Shown here piece after piece: positions 26,801 to 33,921 of a DNA stretch of 36,749 nt. The notes beneath the pieces were generated by a model. The model searched no databases. It saw nothing but the letters and a program-made list of their open reading frames with translations, and was not told where the DNA came from. Every line of letters starts with the position of its first letter. Position 1 is the first letter of the stretch. Both the position numbers and the translations under genes were made by a program. Source of the stretch: Pseudomonadales bacterium (lineage in GTDB: Bacteria > Pseudomonadota > Gammaproteobacteria > Pseudomonadales > Ketobacteraceae); assembly GCA_020062665.1 (NCBI GenBank), contig JAGUVW010000078.1:1-36749 (forward strand), given 5' to 3'.

Positions 26801-28837
26801 GCGCGACAGTTCGCGCAGCGCGAAGTGGAGGCTTTCGTAGGGGTAAATGGATTTGTGGCCGAAATGCTCGATGCGTTGTTGCAGACGCTTCAGGGCTTTG
26901 TCTGTTTGTTTGAGATAGCGAGCGGCGCGGAAGAAGCTGGTGACATAGCCTTCGTGTTTATCCTCGAGGGTCGAGCACAAACGGTAGTACTCAAAGGCCT
27001 GTTCGTACTCGGCCAAGTCCCAGTGGGTGCCGGCAAGGGTCCACAGGGCGGCGGCGTTGGTGGGCTGCCGATAAAGCACGTACCGCAAATGTTCTTTGGC
27101 CCGTTCCCCCAGGCGGTGATCCTGGGCCAGGGCACCCGCCAATTGCTGTACCAGCAGTGGATGTGGATTGGGTTGTGCCTGATGCACTTGCTGGTCCAGG
27201 TATTCGATTTTCTCCTGAAAGCGACCCAGGCGTCCCAGCAATCCCGCTTTGCTGACCTGCAGATTCAGATCTTGGGGAAACAGTAGTATCAGGCGTTCGA
27301 CGATGTCCAGCTCCCGCAGGGGATCGCCGTCGTAGCGGGCCAGGCTGCGTTCGGCCATCAGGGTCAGCCGATGTTCTGCCTGTTGCGTCTGCATGTGCTG
27401 GAACCACTGTTGCGCCTGTTTGCGCTGATGCTGATCCAGGGCTTCCTGCAGCTCGAAGTAGGCGTCGTACAACTCCCGGTCTGGATATGTGATGCCATCC
27501 AGCAGGTGTTCCTGGGCGGCCGGCACAAGAGCCAGGCAGCGCGGCCCGGAAGAACGGTAGTATTCGCCGGTCTCCTGACTCAGAAATTCCAGGACTGACG
27601 GATAGTAGGGATCGCGCACCAGATAAATACCCCGACGCTGGTCGTAACCCACCACGGCCTGTAGATGCGCTGAGCCGGGCTCGACGGTGGACAGCGTGAA
27701 AGGAACACCCCGATCGATCAGGGCGTGGGCCGTTTCCGTTTCCAGACAGAATTCCCGGACTTTCCAGCCTTGCTGGATGGCCCAGCTTCGTTCGGCGTGA
27801 TTGGGGGTGCCGTCGTAGCAAATGGCTTCCACGATATCCAGGTGATTGGCGTCCTGCTGCCAGTACTGGAACAGCGCACTGAGGGTGGCCGGTGCGCAGG
27901 TCATATGGTGCTGGCGCACGAAGGGTACCTCCAGCAGCACCTGCTTTTTGCTGTTGTCTGCCCGCAGCAGGTTCTCAGCCACAATCTTGTAGAAGCCCGA
28001 GCGCACGGATGTCAGCGCTGTGGCGGCTCGCTGCAGATCGGCATCTGCCATGGCCTGTTCGTAATTTGCAATCGCCAGGTTCTGTTCCAGGTCACGGGTG
28101 TCTGGCACGAATGTTTGCGCGCGCTCCAGGCAGGCCCGGGCGTCCTGCCAACGTTGCGATTCCTGATACAGCCGTGACAGGCGCAGCGGGATGCTGATGG
28201 ATTCGATCTGTTCCATGCCTTCCTGCAGCATGGCAATGGCGGCGTCGCGTTCGTTCGTGAGGGTTTTCAGATAGGCGCCGAACAGAATGGCCTGTTGGTG
28301 GCGCCCGGCGATCAAGGGTGCGAGGGTATCCCAGGCGGCGGCATAGTTGTCCTGCCTTTCCAGCAGAGTGGCTTTTTCCACCTGCACCCATGTGTTGTGC
28401 GGTGCCAGCGCCAATGCCTGCTGCATCAGGCTGTCGGCGGTTTCCCAGTCCCGGTAGTGGGCATACACATTGGCCTTCAACGCCAGCCATTCAGCGCGCA
28501 GTTCGGTGTCGGCCTGCTCCATGGACGGGAAGCGCTTGATCAGCCCCAGCGCCTTGAGTGGCCCCCGGCGTTCCAGCAGGCCTGCCACGTAGTAGTAAAT
28601 GACGCGGTGATCCTGCGGGGCGAGGCGCCAGGCCCGCAAGCGACAGGCCAGTGTCTTGCGCCGCAATCCCAGCTGACTGAAGAGGGTGCCGCCCAGCAGC
28701 AGCTGTTCCAGATGCCGCCAGTGTTGGTGCGGCCCCCAACGACGCTGTGCCAGTTGCAATGCTTGAAAATGCTTGCCCTGATGCACCAGCGCTTCGACCT
28801 CCGCGCGGATGGCGGCAGTATCGATGACGTGTTCCAA
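23852..28837 (-). CDS. Giant TPR-repeat protein with internal C39-like cysteine peptidase domain
   Basis: 1661 aa, predicted cytoplasmic (no signal peptide or transmembrane helix seen). It starts at TTG 28837: an in-frame TAG lies 12 nt upstream, GGGGA precedes by 5 nt, and no ATG follows in frame for about 100 codons. Residues ~10-290 are TPR-like helical repeats. Residues ~298-435 are a peptidase C39-type papain fold: VPFVRQHHMTCAPATLSAL (Gln309, catalytic Cys314), SAHLQAVVGYD (His391) and LVRDPYYPS (Asp409), then the GPRCLALVPA strand. Residues ~450-1600 are about thirty further TPR-like units. The basic C-terminus ends in a hydrophobic tail. The fold could process a leader peptide or act as a substrate-binding scaffold. 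A dioxygenase gene precedes it (138-nt gap). Substrate and role are unknown. Confidence 0.88.
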   Translation of the reverse strand: MEHVIDTAAIRAEVEALVHQGKHFQALQLAQRRWGPHQHWRHLEQLLLGGTLFSQLGLRRKTLACRLRAWRLAPQDHRVIYYYVAGLLERRGPLKALGLIKRFPSMEQADTELRAEWLALKANVYAHYRDWETADSLMQQALALAPHNTWVQVEKATLLERQDNYAAAWDTLAPLIAGRHQQAILFGAYLKTLTNERDAAIAMLQEGMEQIESISIPLRLSRLYQESQRWQDARACLERAQTFVPDTRDLEQNLAIANYEQAMADADLQRAATALTSVRSGFYKIVAENLLRADNSKKQVLLEVPFVRQHHMTCAPATLSALFQYWQQDANHLDIVEAICYDGTPNHAERSWAIQQGWKVREFCLETETAHALIDRGVPFTLSTVEPGSAHLQAVVGYDQRRGIYLVRDPYYPSVLEFLSQETGEYYRSSGPRCLALVPAAQEHLLDGITYPDRELYDAYFELQEALDQHQRKQAQQWFQHMQTQQAEHRLTLMAERSLARYDGDPLRELDIVERLILLFPQDLNLQVSKAGLLGRLGRFQEKIEYLDQQVHQAQPNPHPLLVQQLAGALAQDHRLGERAKEHLRYVLYRQPTNAAALWTLAGTHWDLAEYEQAFEYYRLCSTLEDKHEGYVTSFFRAARYLKQTDKALKRLQQRIEHFGHKSIYPYESLHFALRELSRYGESITVLEQALIAHPDNGELIARLARAYISNGQVNDAIQLCNQHKDHLSELERLHLAAEVAEYRNQWQKQVEYQDQILKRQPLNHYIIQNQATLIGRHQGDHAAIAFVERCLALNPRDRDLLFLKLDWMYNQPLAEREAFARTIVGLHPRDCDSYVRLARIQQQQRELNAAETSAITACEINPYDRDATITLGDIYLLQEKESEAHALFRTVLNRSVDADDIFRRLLRCCSDFEAKQAELRCILDQLMQQTSYGNGILEYLEVARDLVRDEELLSFLELACELRPDLWQSWLARAMHLKTMDRLDDAIKIANEAKRRFPLLPRIYLESSQILFVARKFDEALRDAQEALRQNPRWMSAITQSLTILEAQGRHEESLKQLQAALVHMPTSAILHGYLADALMLLGQREEALDAVEKALQLDAYYEWAWDRFTQLARGTERAERPLRLAQEILQTQPHNVVVWQKCIELEPDFAAKMRLLDNALALHPKHEGLNLLRCNTLFDAHQIKQIKSFVHDPKWKGNSPAALLGFEAWVDAQYQRFDEAITMMKSVVEHHPYHYDGWRLLAQWSRRIHQYDAAVRYANTCIRLAPHTPGALTLAAEIYLEAVKQGVTVAEGKIGECLEKAVVLDPRNQYNGLTWLDYLIEKRDWMAVERARGIIHCDKDNPYFLVRYLQASMGKGLVAVASELFDQLMRCPQDNPWLFETAYQAFVREELWDRLRKHLQACVNDPDCNPITGRLWAQYCLDRESKRSTILDYLKPFPAGSDRWRQAMEAIFAKQDYHQTADLVLSKFKQAAKEDPRVWSLVTFHHSRRQDWRNLRRWCADGWQRSDNNAWAVYLYGYGLRLAGNWRESARVNEYAAQLPADDYYDRIILWQLHADSLANNKPVDTDRLARIRFNELAALEQYLWRLIQTLHQVQHQGLPAARQDMIKRFREARKLHRDVSSSQVGQQVHRHVRRRIVGHSGGSILEKAWLSLQLFLLR

Positions 28838-28945
28838 GTGATTCCCCTACTTCCAGGTACGGCTGTAACAGGTTCAGGCAACAGTATTCGCGCCAAGCCA
28901 AAGGTCCTGGCACGAAAACGCCAACCGGGTTGATGGTATCAGTTC

Positions 28946-28951
28946 AGTATA
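28946..28951 (-). promoter_or_regulatory. Possible -10 element before the TPR-C39 gene
   Basis: Minus-strand TATACT matches the -10 consensus at five of six positions, 109 nt before the TTG start. No acceptable -35 lies 16-18 nt upstream and there is no TGn extension. So the giant gene may have its own weak promoter or be read through from the dioxygenase gene. Confidence 0.3.
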
Positions 28952-28975
28952 GAGGCTGCGTCCCTGCCGTGCTGC

Positions 28976-29617
28976 TCAGTATTCCTCGTCCTGCCCCTTG
29001 CGGCGCAGTTTCTTCAGCTTGGCGCTCAGGCCATGGAAGAATTTGTGCTTCTTGTTGGCGCCTTCGCCGGTGAGGAAATTGATCTGGATCGACTGGCGCC
29101 TGCCTTCAAACGCCGGGTAGCCATGCCAGCCGTTGTCGGTGACCTTGAACGCCAGCAATGAGCCGGGGCCCGGCACGATTTCCGCCACGTAGTCGTTCAT
29201 GTCGTCCTTGCTGCGCAGCACCCGCAGTTTGCCGGTTTCGGCCGTCCATTCCTCGTTCAGGTAAATCAGGATGGTAAGCACCTTGGTTTTCGAATCGGTG
29301 TGGATGCGGCCGTCCTTCTGGCGCGAGTAACCGCGCAGGGTGATCATCATCGGCAGATCCATCACGTCCACGTCGAACTTGTCGCAGAGGATCTTGCGGA
29401 ATTCCGGCGTGTCGAGATTCTTCAGCAGGCGGTCGAACTGGGGGCCGTATTTCACGTCTTCCAGATTGAAGCTGCCGCCGTCCTGGATCTTGGGGAAGTC
29501 CTTGATCACGGCCATGACGGCATCCGGCAGGATCGACTGGTCCACGGTGAAGTAGGGATAGGGATCGGTCTGCACCTTGGCAGAGCGCATGGCGTCGAGG
29601 TTCAGGATGCTGGTCAT
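28976..29617 (-). CDS. 2-oxoglutarate/Fe(II)-dependent dioxygenase
   Basis: A 213-aa hydroxylase of the prolyl-4-hydroxylase-like 2OG-Fe(II) group. The jelly-roll iron triad is visible: HTD (His106, Asp108) and the distal His165 in NGWHGYP; the 2-oxoglutarate carboxylate would be held by Arg174 in RRQSIQINF (R-x-S motif). KVLTILIYLNEEW is the typical core strand. The C-terminus is a basic tail (KKHKFFHGLSAKLKKLRRKG) that may bind nucleic acid or acidic protein. It is in the same direction as and upstream of the TPR-C39 gene, 138 nt away, so it is likely a functional partner. The substrate (protein residue, peptide or sugar-linked group) is not evident. Confidence 0.9.
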   Translation of the reverse strand: MTSILNLDAMRSAKVQTDPYPYFTVDQSILPDAVMAVIKDFPKIQDGGSFNLEDVKYGPQFDRLLKNLDTPEFRKILCDKFDVDVMDLPMMITLRGYSRQKDGRIHTDSKTKVLTILIYLNEEWTAETGKLRVLRSKDDMNDYVAEIVPGPGSLLAFKVTDNGWHGYPAFEGRRQSIQINFLTGEGANKKHKFFHGLSAKLKKLRRKGQDEEY

Positions 29618-29727
29618 GGGGCTACTCTGGTAGGGCTACGTTCGTGGCGATTCTACCCAAAGCAGGGCGGTTTGGCATGATGTCCGTCAACGGGGCGTTT
29701 CCGTGACCGGCGGGATCGATTCCAGGG

Positions 29728-29756
29728 TTGCCTATGTGGTACGAAAGTGCTAACAA
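29728..29756 (+). promoter_or_regulatory. Candidate promoter of the CehA-like lipoprotein gene
   Basis: TTGCCT (29728-29733) and TAACAA (29751-29756) are separated by 17 nt, and TGC directly before the -10 gives a TGn extension. The -10 is poor (three matches). Predicted start is about 35 nt before ATG 29797. Confidence 0.3.
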
Positions 29757-29796
29757 TGACGGACGATCCACCGATGACAACAACAAGGATCATTGC

Positions 29797-32595
29797 ATGA
29801 AGAAACGGCCATTGTGGGCGGTGTTCGCACTTGCCGCCCTGCTCAGCGCCTGTGGCGGAGGCGAGCCCGCTGCGCCCGACAGCAACGAAGCCCAGGCTGA
29901 AGCCCGTGCCCAGCAGGCGGCAGCTGCGTTTGACAGCGATTACTGCCCGGCTTCCGGCACCGCCCTGGCGCGCCCGATCACCGATCCGGATTTCGTCCTG
30001 GAAGGCCCCAATGCCATCGCCGGGCCGGGGGATTTCGTGCTTGCCAGCAGCAAGGCGCTGTTCGTGATCAATGGCACCGGCCCGCAGAAAACCTATTACC
30101 ACTATCCCGGCATTCTGGTGGACGCGGTGGCCATGGCCGGTTGCGCCCAGCAAAGCCAGGAACACTTCTTCGAGTTGCCGCTGATGATCGGCAAACTCAA
30201 TCCGGCGACGCCATCGCAATCCACCTTTCGCGCGTTTCAGGCCCAGTCCATCGAGGTGATCAACGATGGCAGCAACGGCGAGGCGGCCATCGTGCGCGCC
30301 AGCGGCGGCGACAGTTTCTACTGGCTGCTGGAACTGACCCTGATGGGCGAGGCGGTGCTCGACGGCCTGCCCAAATACCTGTCCGATCCGTTCGACCTGC
30401 GCATCGAGGTGGATTACATCCTGCCACCGGATTCCGCCACCCTGCAGATCAACTATCGCCTGATCAACACCCGCAGCAGCTTCAACGGCTTCAACATTGC
30501 CTTTGTGCTGATGTCCTCCGGCGAAGGCGCGCCGCTGACACGTTTTTCCGCCTTCGATGCGCTGGTGGAAGGGTTTGCGCTGGAGCACGGCATTCCCTGG
30601 GTGAGCACGCGGGATGCGGACAATGCCTATGTGTACAGTGCTCGCAGCAAGTTTCTCACCACCACGGAAATTTCCGGCGTGAGCGCGTTGCTGGATGCGG
30701 GCCAGATGGCAAACACCTATCTGGGTCAGCTGCTCACCGCCGCCGGCACACCGGGTGATTCCTACCTGCAGCAGTTCGATGTCACCGTGGCGGCCGGCGA
30801 TGAATTCACGGCGGTGAAACAGCATCTGCAGCAGGCGCCAGTGCCGACGCCGCGGGTGGACACACCGCTGCAGATCCGCGTCACCGACAGCCTGAGCGGC
30901 GAACCCATTGCCAACGCCGAACTGCGGTTCCAGACCAAAAAGCAGGTGTTCTTGCGCGGCTGGCCCTGGCAGACCTTCATCACCGCTCACACCGACATCA
31001 ATGGCGAGTTCAGCGATCGCGTGCCGCTGGTGCGCTATCTGGATCAGCGTGATCTGGAGGGATCATTCATCGCCCGCAAGGGTTTCATGCCGAGTTATCT
31101 GGATCAGCAGGCCTATCGTCTGGTGGTGTCGGCGCCAGGGCGTGCCGACAGTGCGCCGGTGACAATTCAGCGCGCCGACCGTACTGATGGCGCACCGCAG
31201 ATAGTCGACGTGGTGCTGCAGGGGCAGGGCGAGCTGGCCTATGACATTCTGGATCAGGACGGGCAGCCGTCGCCGGCGAAGATCACGCTGTTCCGCGATG
31301 ACCGCATTGTGGAACGGATCTACACCGTGTCCGGCAAGGGCGTGCACGCGGTGGCGCCGGGACAGTATCGGGTGGCGGTGTCCCGTGGTTTTGAATACGA
31401 CGTGGTGGAATCCACGCTCACGGTTGAACCTGATGCCCGTGCCGTGCTTAATGCCACGCTCACCCATTGGGTCGACACCCGTGGCTATCTGTCCTATGAC
31501 GGCCACGTGCATTCCGCGCCGAGCCCGGACAGCGAAGTCACGCGGGAAGATCGCATTCGCACCGCAGCGGCAGAAGGTCTTGAAGTGGTGGTGGCCACCG
31601 ATCACGAAATCATTACCGATCTGGCGCCCGCCGTGATCAGTGCCGGCGCGCAACAGCATGTGGCCACCATCATCGGCCAGGAAGTGACAGCGTCGCTGCC
31701 CAATCACACCACCGCGTTTCCGCTGCGCCGTGATCCGAACAAACTGCGCGATTTCGTGCCCTGGTACAGCCTCGACATCGCCCAGGTGTTCGCGCTGGAA
31801 AAAGAATTCGGCGCGCGCATTCGCACCTTCGCCCATCCCCGCGGCAGTTACCTGAATATCATTCAGTGGGATCGTATCGCCGGCGCGCCGGGTGTCGATA
31901 TCGATCCCCGTCATCTGGGCCTGCCCGCTGACGCCGCATTGTGGAGCTGGGATTTCGAGGCGATGGAATTCATGAACGGCCAGCAGCGGGTGTTCAGCAG
32001 CGGCATCTTCGAAGACTGGATGAGTTTCCTGAATCATGGCCACCGCATCATCGCCACTGGTGCGAGCGATGTGCACGGCGAGGAAGCGCCGGGCTCGCCG
32101 CGCACCTATTTCCGTTCCGCGTCCGATCGCGTGGCGCAGTTCAATCTGGATGAAATGGTGGATGCGATCATCGGCGGTGATGTGGTGGTGAGTTTCGGTG
32201 CTTTCGCCCGCGTGCGCGTCAATGATGTGGCGGGTCTGGGTGACACCATCACCGATCAGGATGGCGCGGTGGACTTGCAACTGCGAGTGGAGGCGATTCC
32301 GCAGATCGATGTGGATCACGCGCGCATCTATGTCAACTGCGATGAAGTGGCGCGGGTGCCGCTGCAGAATCCGCTGGATTCCGCCATCAAGTTTGCCGAC
32401 ACGCTGACGATTCCGGTGCCAGTGGATCGCGATGCCCATGTGGTGGTGATGGGGTTTGGCAAGCAGCGTCTGCCGGCGGTGTTCGAACAGTTTGACCCCA
32501 CGGAAGTGCCGCGCTTTGCCACCAATCCGGTGTTCATCGACAGCGATGGCAACGGCGTGTATGACGCACCGGGTGGCAAGAGTTGCCGCATTTGA
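29797..32595 (+). CDS. Lipoprotein with CehA/McbA-type PHP metallohydrolase domain
   Basis: 932 aa from ATG 29797 (AAGGAT at 8 nt), chosen because a lipoprotein signal follows at once: lipobox LSAC, Cys19, then a low-complexity linker rich in Ala/Glu/Gln. Residues ~45-360 form a beta-rich domain. Residues ~365-565 look like carboxypeptidase-regulatory or Ig-like modules (IRVTDSLSGEPIANAELRF; LAYDILDQDGQPSPAKITLF). Residues ~567-800 carry the PHP hydrolase: DGHVHSAPS (His570, His572), ATDHE (Asp602, His603), AHPRGS (His680) and GASDVHGE (Asp758, His760). CehA is a carbaryl hydrolase, but homologs are mostly uncharacterised phosphoesterase-like enzymes. Likely an outer-membrane-attached hydrolase (residue after Cys is Gly, not Asp). 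It is divergent from the dioxygenase. Confidence 0.86.
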   Translation: MKKRPLWAVFALAALLSACGGGEPAAPDSNEAQAEARAQQAAAAFDSDYCPASGTALARPITDPDFVLEGPNAIAGPGDFVLASSKALFVINGTGPQKTYYHYPGILVDAVAMAGCAQQSQEHFFELPLMIGKLNPATPSQSTFRAFQAQSIEVINDGSNGEAAIVRASGGDSFYWLLELTLMGEAVLDGLPKYLSDPFDLRIEVDYILPPDSATLQINYRLINTRSSFNGFNIAFVLMSSGEGAPLTRFSAFDALVEGFALEHGIPWVSTRDADNAYVYSARSKFLTTTEISGVSALLDAGQMANTYLGQLLTAAGTPGDSYLQQFDVTVAAGDEFTAVKQHLQQAPVPTPRVDTPLQIRVTDSLSGEPIANAELRFQTKKQVFLRGWPWQTFITAHTDINGEFSDRVPLVRYLDQRDLEGSFIARKGFMPSYLDQQAYRLVVSAPGRADSAPVTIQRADRTDGAPQIVDVVLQGQGELAYDILDQDGQPSPAKITLFRDDRIVERIYTVSGKGVHAVAPGQYRVAVSRGFEYDVVESTLTVEPDARAVLNATLTHWVDTRGYLSYDGHVHSAPSPDSEVTREDRIRTAAAEGLEVVVATDHEIITDLAPAVISAGAQQHVATIIGQEVTASLPNHTTAFPLRRDPNKLRDFVPWYSLDIAQVFALEKEFGARIRTFAHPRGSYLNIIQWDRIAGAPGVDIDPRHLGLPADAALWSWDFEAMEFMNGQQRVFSSGIFEDWMSFLNHGHRIIATGASDVHGEEAPGSPRTYFRSASDRVAQFNLDEMVDAIIGGDVVVSFGAFARVRVNDVAGLGDTITDQDGAVDLQLRVEAIPQIDVDHARIYVNCDEVARVPLQNPLDSAIKFADTLTIPVPVDRDAHVVVMGFGKQRLPAVFEQFDPTEVPRFATNPVFIDSDGNGVYDAPGGKSCRI

Positions 32596-32697
32596 TCCGG
32601 TGCAAGTGAGGCTGGATCAACCATCAGCAACCGAGCGGACAAGTATGCAAGCGTTGCGATGGTGCGTACTGCAAGGGTGGGACAGGCGCCGCCCTGC

Positions 32698-33834
32698 TCA
32701 GCGCGCTTTCGGCCCGCTGGCGCCCAGAATCACAAACTTGCTGTTGCCGGTGAGCAGCTTCACCTGGCGGAAATTCGGTTGCAGCAACGGCCGGTAATCC
32801 AGGTGCCGGTTGGCGACGATGGTGAGCGTTCCGTGGGATGAAAGATGCCGCGCCGCACCACGAAACATCCGCGCCGCAATCTCGGTATGCATGCGGTTGC
32901 CTTCATGGAAGGGCGGATTGCACAGCACGGCATCCACTGTACCGCTGAACTGCTCCAGCGCATCACTGGCATGAAAGTGGACGGCATTCGACAAGCCATT
33001 CAACGCAAACGATTCCCGCGCACTGCGCAGTGCCAGAAACGCATCATCGACGAAATGCAGCGCTGACTGCGGAAACTTCCAGCCCGCGAAAATCCCCAGC
33101 GCACCGTTGCCACAGCCCAGATCCAGAATGGAATTCGCGCTGTTTAGGTCAGGAAAGTTTTCCAGCAGAAAGCGCGTGCCTATGTCCAGCTTCTGTTGGG
33201 AAAACACGTTGGCATGATTCAGCAGCTGCAGTGGCGTGCCGGGGATTGGGTAGCGCGTGGGGGTAGGCAGTGTCGGTGCCAGCGCCGGATCGAACGTCGC
33301 AAACACCAGACGGGCTTTCTTCTGCGCCAGCGATGTGCGTGTTGAGCCGATCAGCTGGCCGAACAATTCGATCATGCTGCTGCTCATATGCTTTACCATG
33401 CCGCCCGCCACGATCTGCGTTTGCGGATGCACGTGCGCACGCAGAGTCACCAATTGGTATTCCAGCAGCGACAACGTCTTGGGCAGTTGCAACAGCACGG
33501 CGTCGTAAGTGCCGTCTGGCGCCGTGTCGGCGGGAATGAAACGCACGGCATCTGGTGGCAGCTGATTGCGCGCCAGATTCTGCGCCAGCGCCAGCTGGCT
33601 GGTGACATGATCATTCCAGCTGTGCGGTTGCCACCCGTGCAGCGCCACCGCCAGCGCACCGCTCTGATCATTCACCACCAGCACGCGCGCCGTCGGTGGC
33701 AGCGCGTTGCCGGCAACCTGTTCCAGCAACAATTCATCCGCCGCATTCCAGGCCCGCAATGGTGAGCGCGGATGCCAGTGCAGCGGCAGCAGCTCGAACG
33801 TTCCCAGTGCAGTCTGTAGTGTTGAATCGCTCAT
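32698..33834 (-). CDS. rlmG: 23S rRNA (guanine-1835-N2)-methyltransferase RlmG
   Basis: SAM-dependent methylase for G1835 in 23S rRNA. It is 378 aa from ATG 33834, the same length as E. coli RlmG; the frame's extension to 33879 would run into the pckA terminator. An N-terminal degenerate methyltransferase-like domain (~10-190) precedes the catalytic one: SAM motif I DLGCGNGALG (238-247) and the N-guanine methylase box NPPF (306-309) in LCNPPFHEG. RsmC is the closest alternative family, but the size and N-terminal sequence favour RlmG. It is convergent with the lipoprotein gene with no clear terminator in the 102 nt between. Confidence 0.9.
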   Translation of the reverse strand: MSDSTLQTALGTFELLPLHWHPRSPLRAWNAADELLLEQVAGNALPPTARVLVVNDQSGALAVALHGWQPHSWNDHVTSQLALAQNLARNQLPPDAVRFIPADTAPDGTYDAVLLQLPKTLSLLEYQLVTLRAHVHPQTQIVAGGMVKHMSSSMIELFGQLIGSTRTSLAQKKARLVFATFDPALAPTLPTPTRYPIPGTPLQLLNHANVFSQQKLDIGTRFLLENFPDLNSANSILDLGCGNGALGIFAGWKFPQSALHFVDDAFLALRSARESFALNGLSNAVHFHASDALEQFSGTVDAVLCNPPFHEGNRMHTEIAARMFRGAARHLSSHGTLTIVANRHLDYRPLLQPNFRQVKLLTGNSKFVILGASGPKAR

Positions 33835-33877
33835 GGCGGCAGCAAGGGTTTCCTGTGAATCAGAATGGTGGCCCAAC

Positions 33878-33903
33878 AAAAAAGCCGCTCGAAAGCGGCT
33901 TTT
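33878..33903 (-). terminator. Intrinsic terminator of pckA
   Basis: AAAAGCCGCT and AGCGGCTTTT pair around a CGAA tetraloop; read on the minus strand the stem is followed by six T residues (33878-33883). It begins about 19 nt after the pckA stop. The structure is nearly symmetric, but rlmG is oriented away from it, so it serves pckA. Confidence 0.92.
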
Positions 33904-33921
33904 CTGCGGATCGGTTCAGGC

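Noticed and set aside
23852-29617. Reading the dioxygenase/TPR-C39 locus as a RiPP or bacteriocin cluster
   Set aside because: No double-glycine precursor, ABC exporter or maturation enzyme beyond the dioxygenase is visible; the 138 nt between the two genes hold no convincing small gene.
29653-32439. 445-aa and 458-aa minus-strand frames opposite the CehA-like lipoprotein gene
   Set aside because: His/Gln/Arg-rich antisense translations with no motif; the plus frame has a lipobox and a complete metal site.
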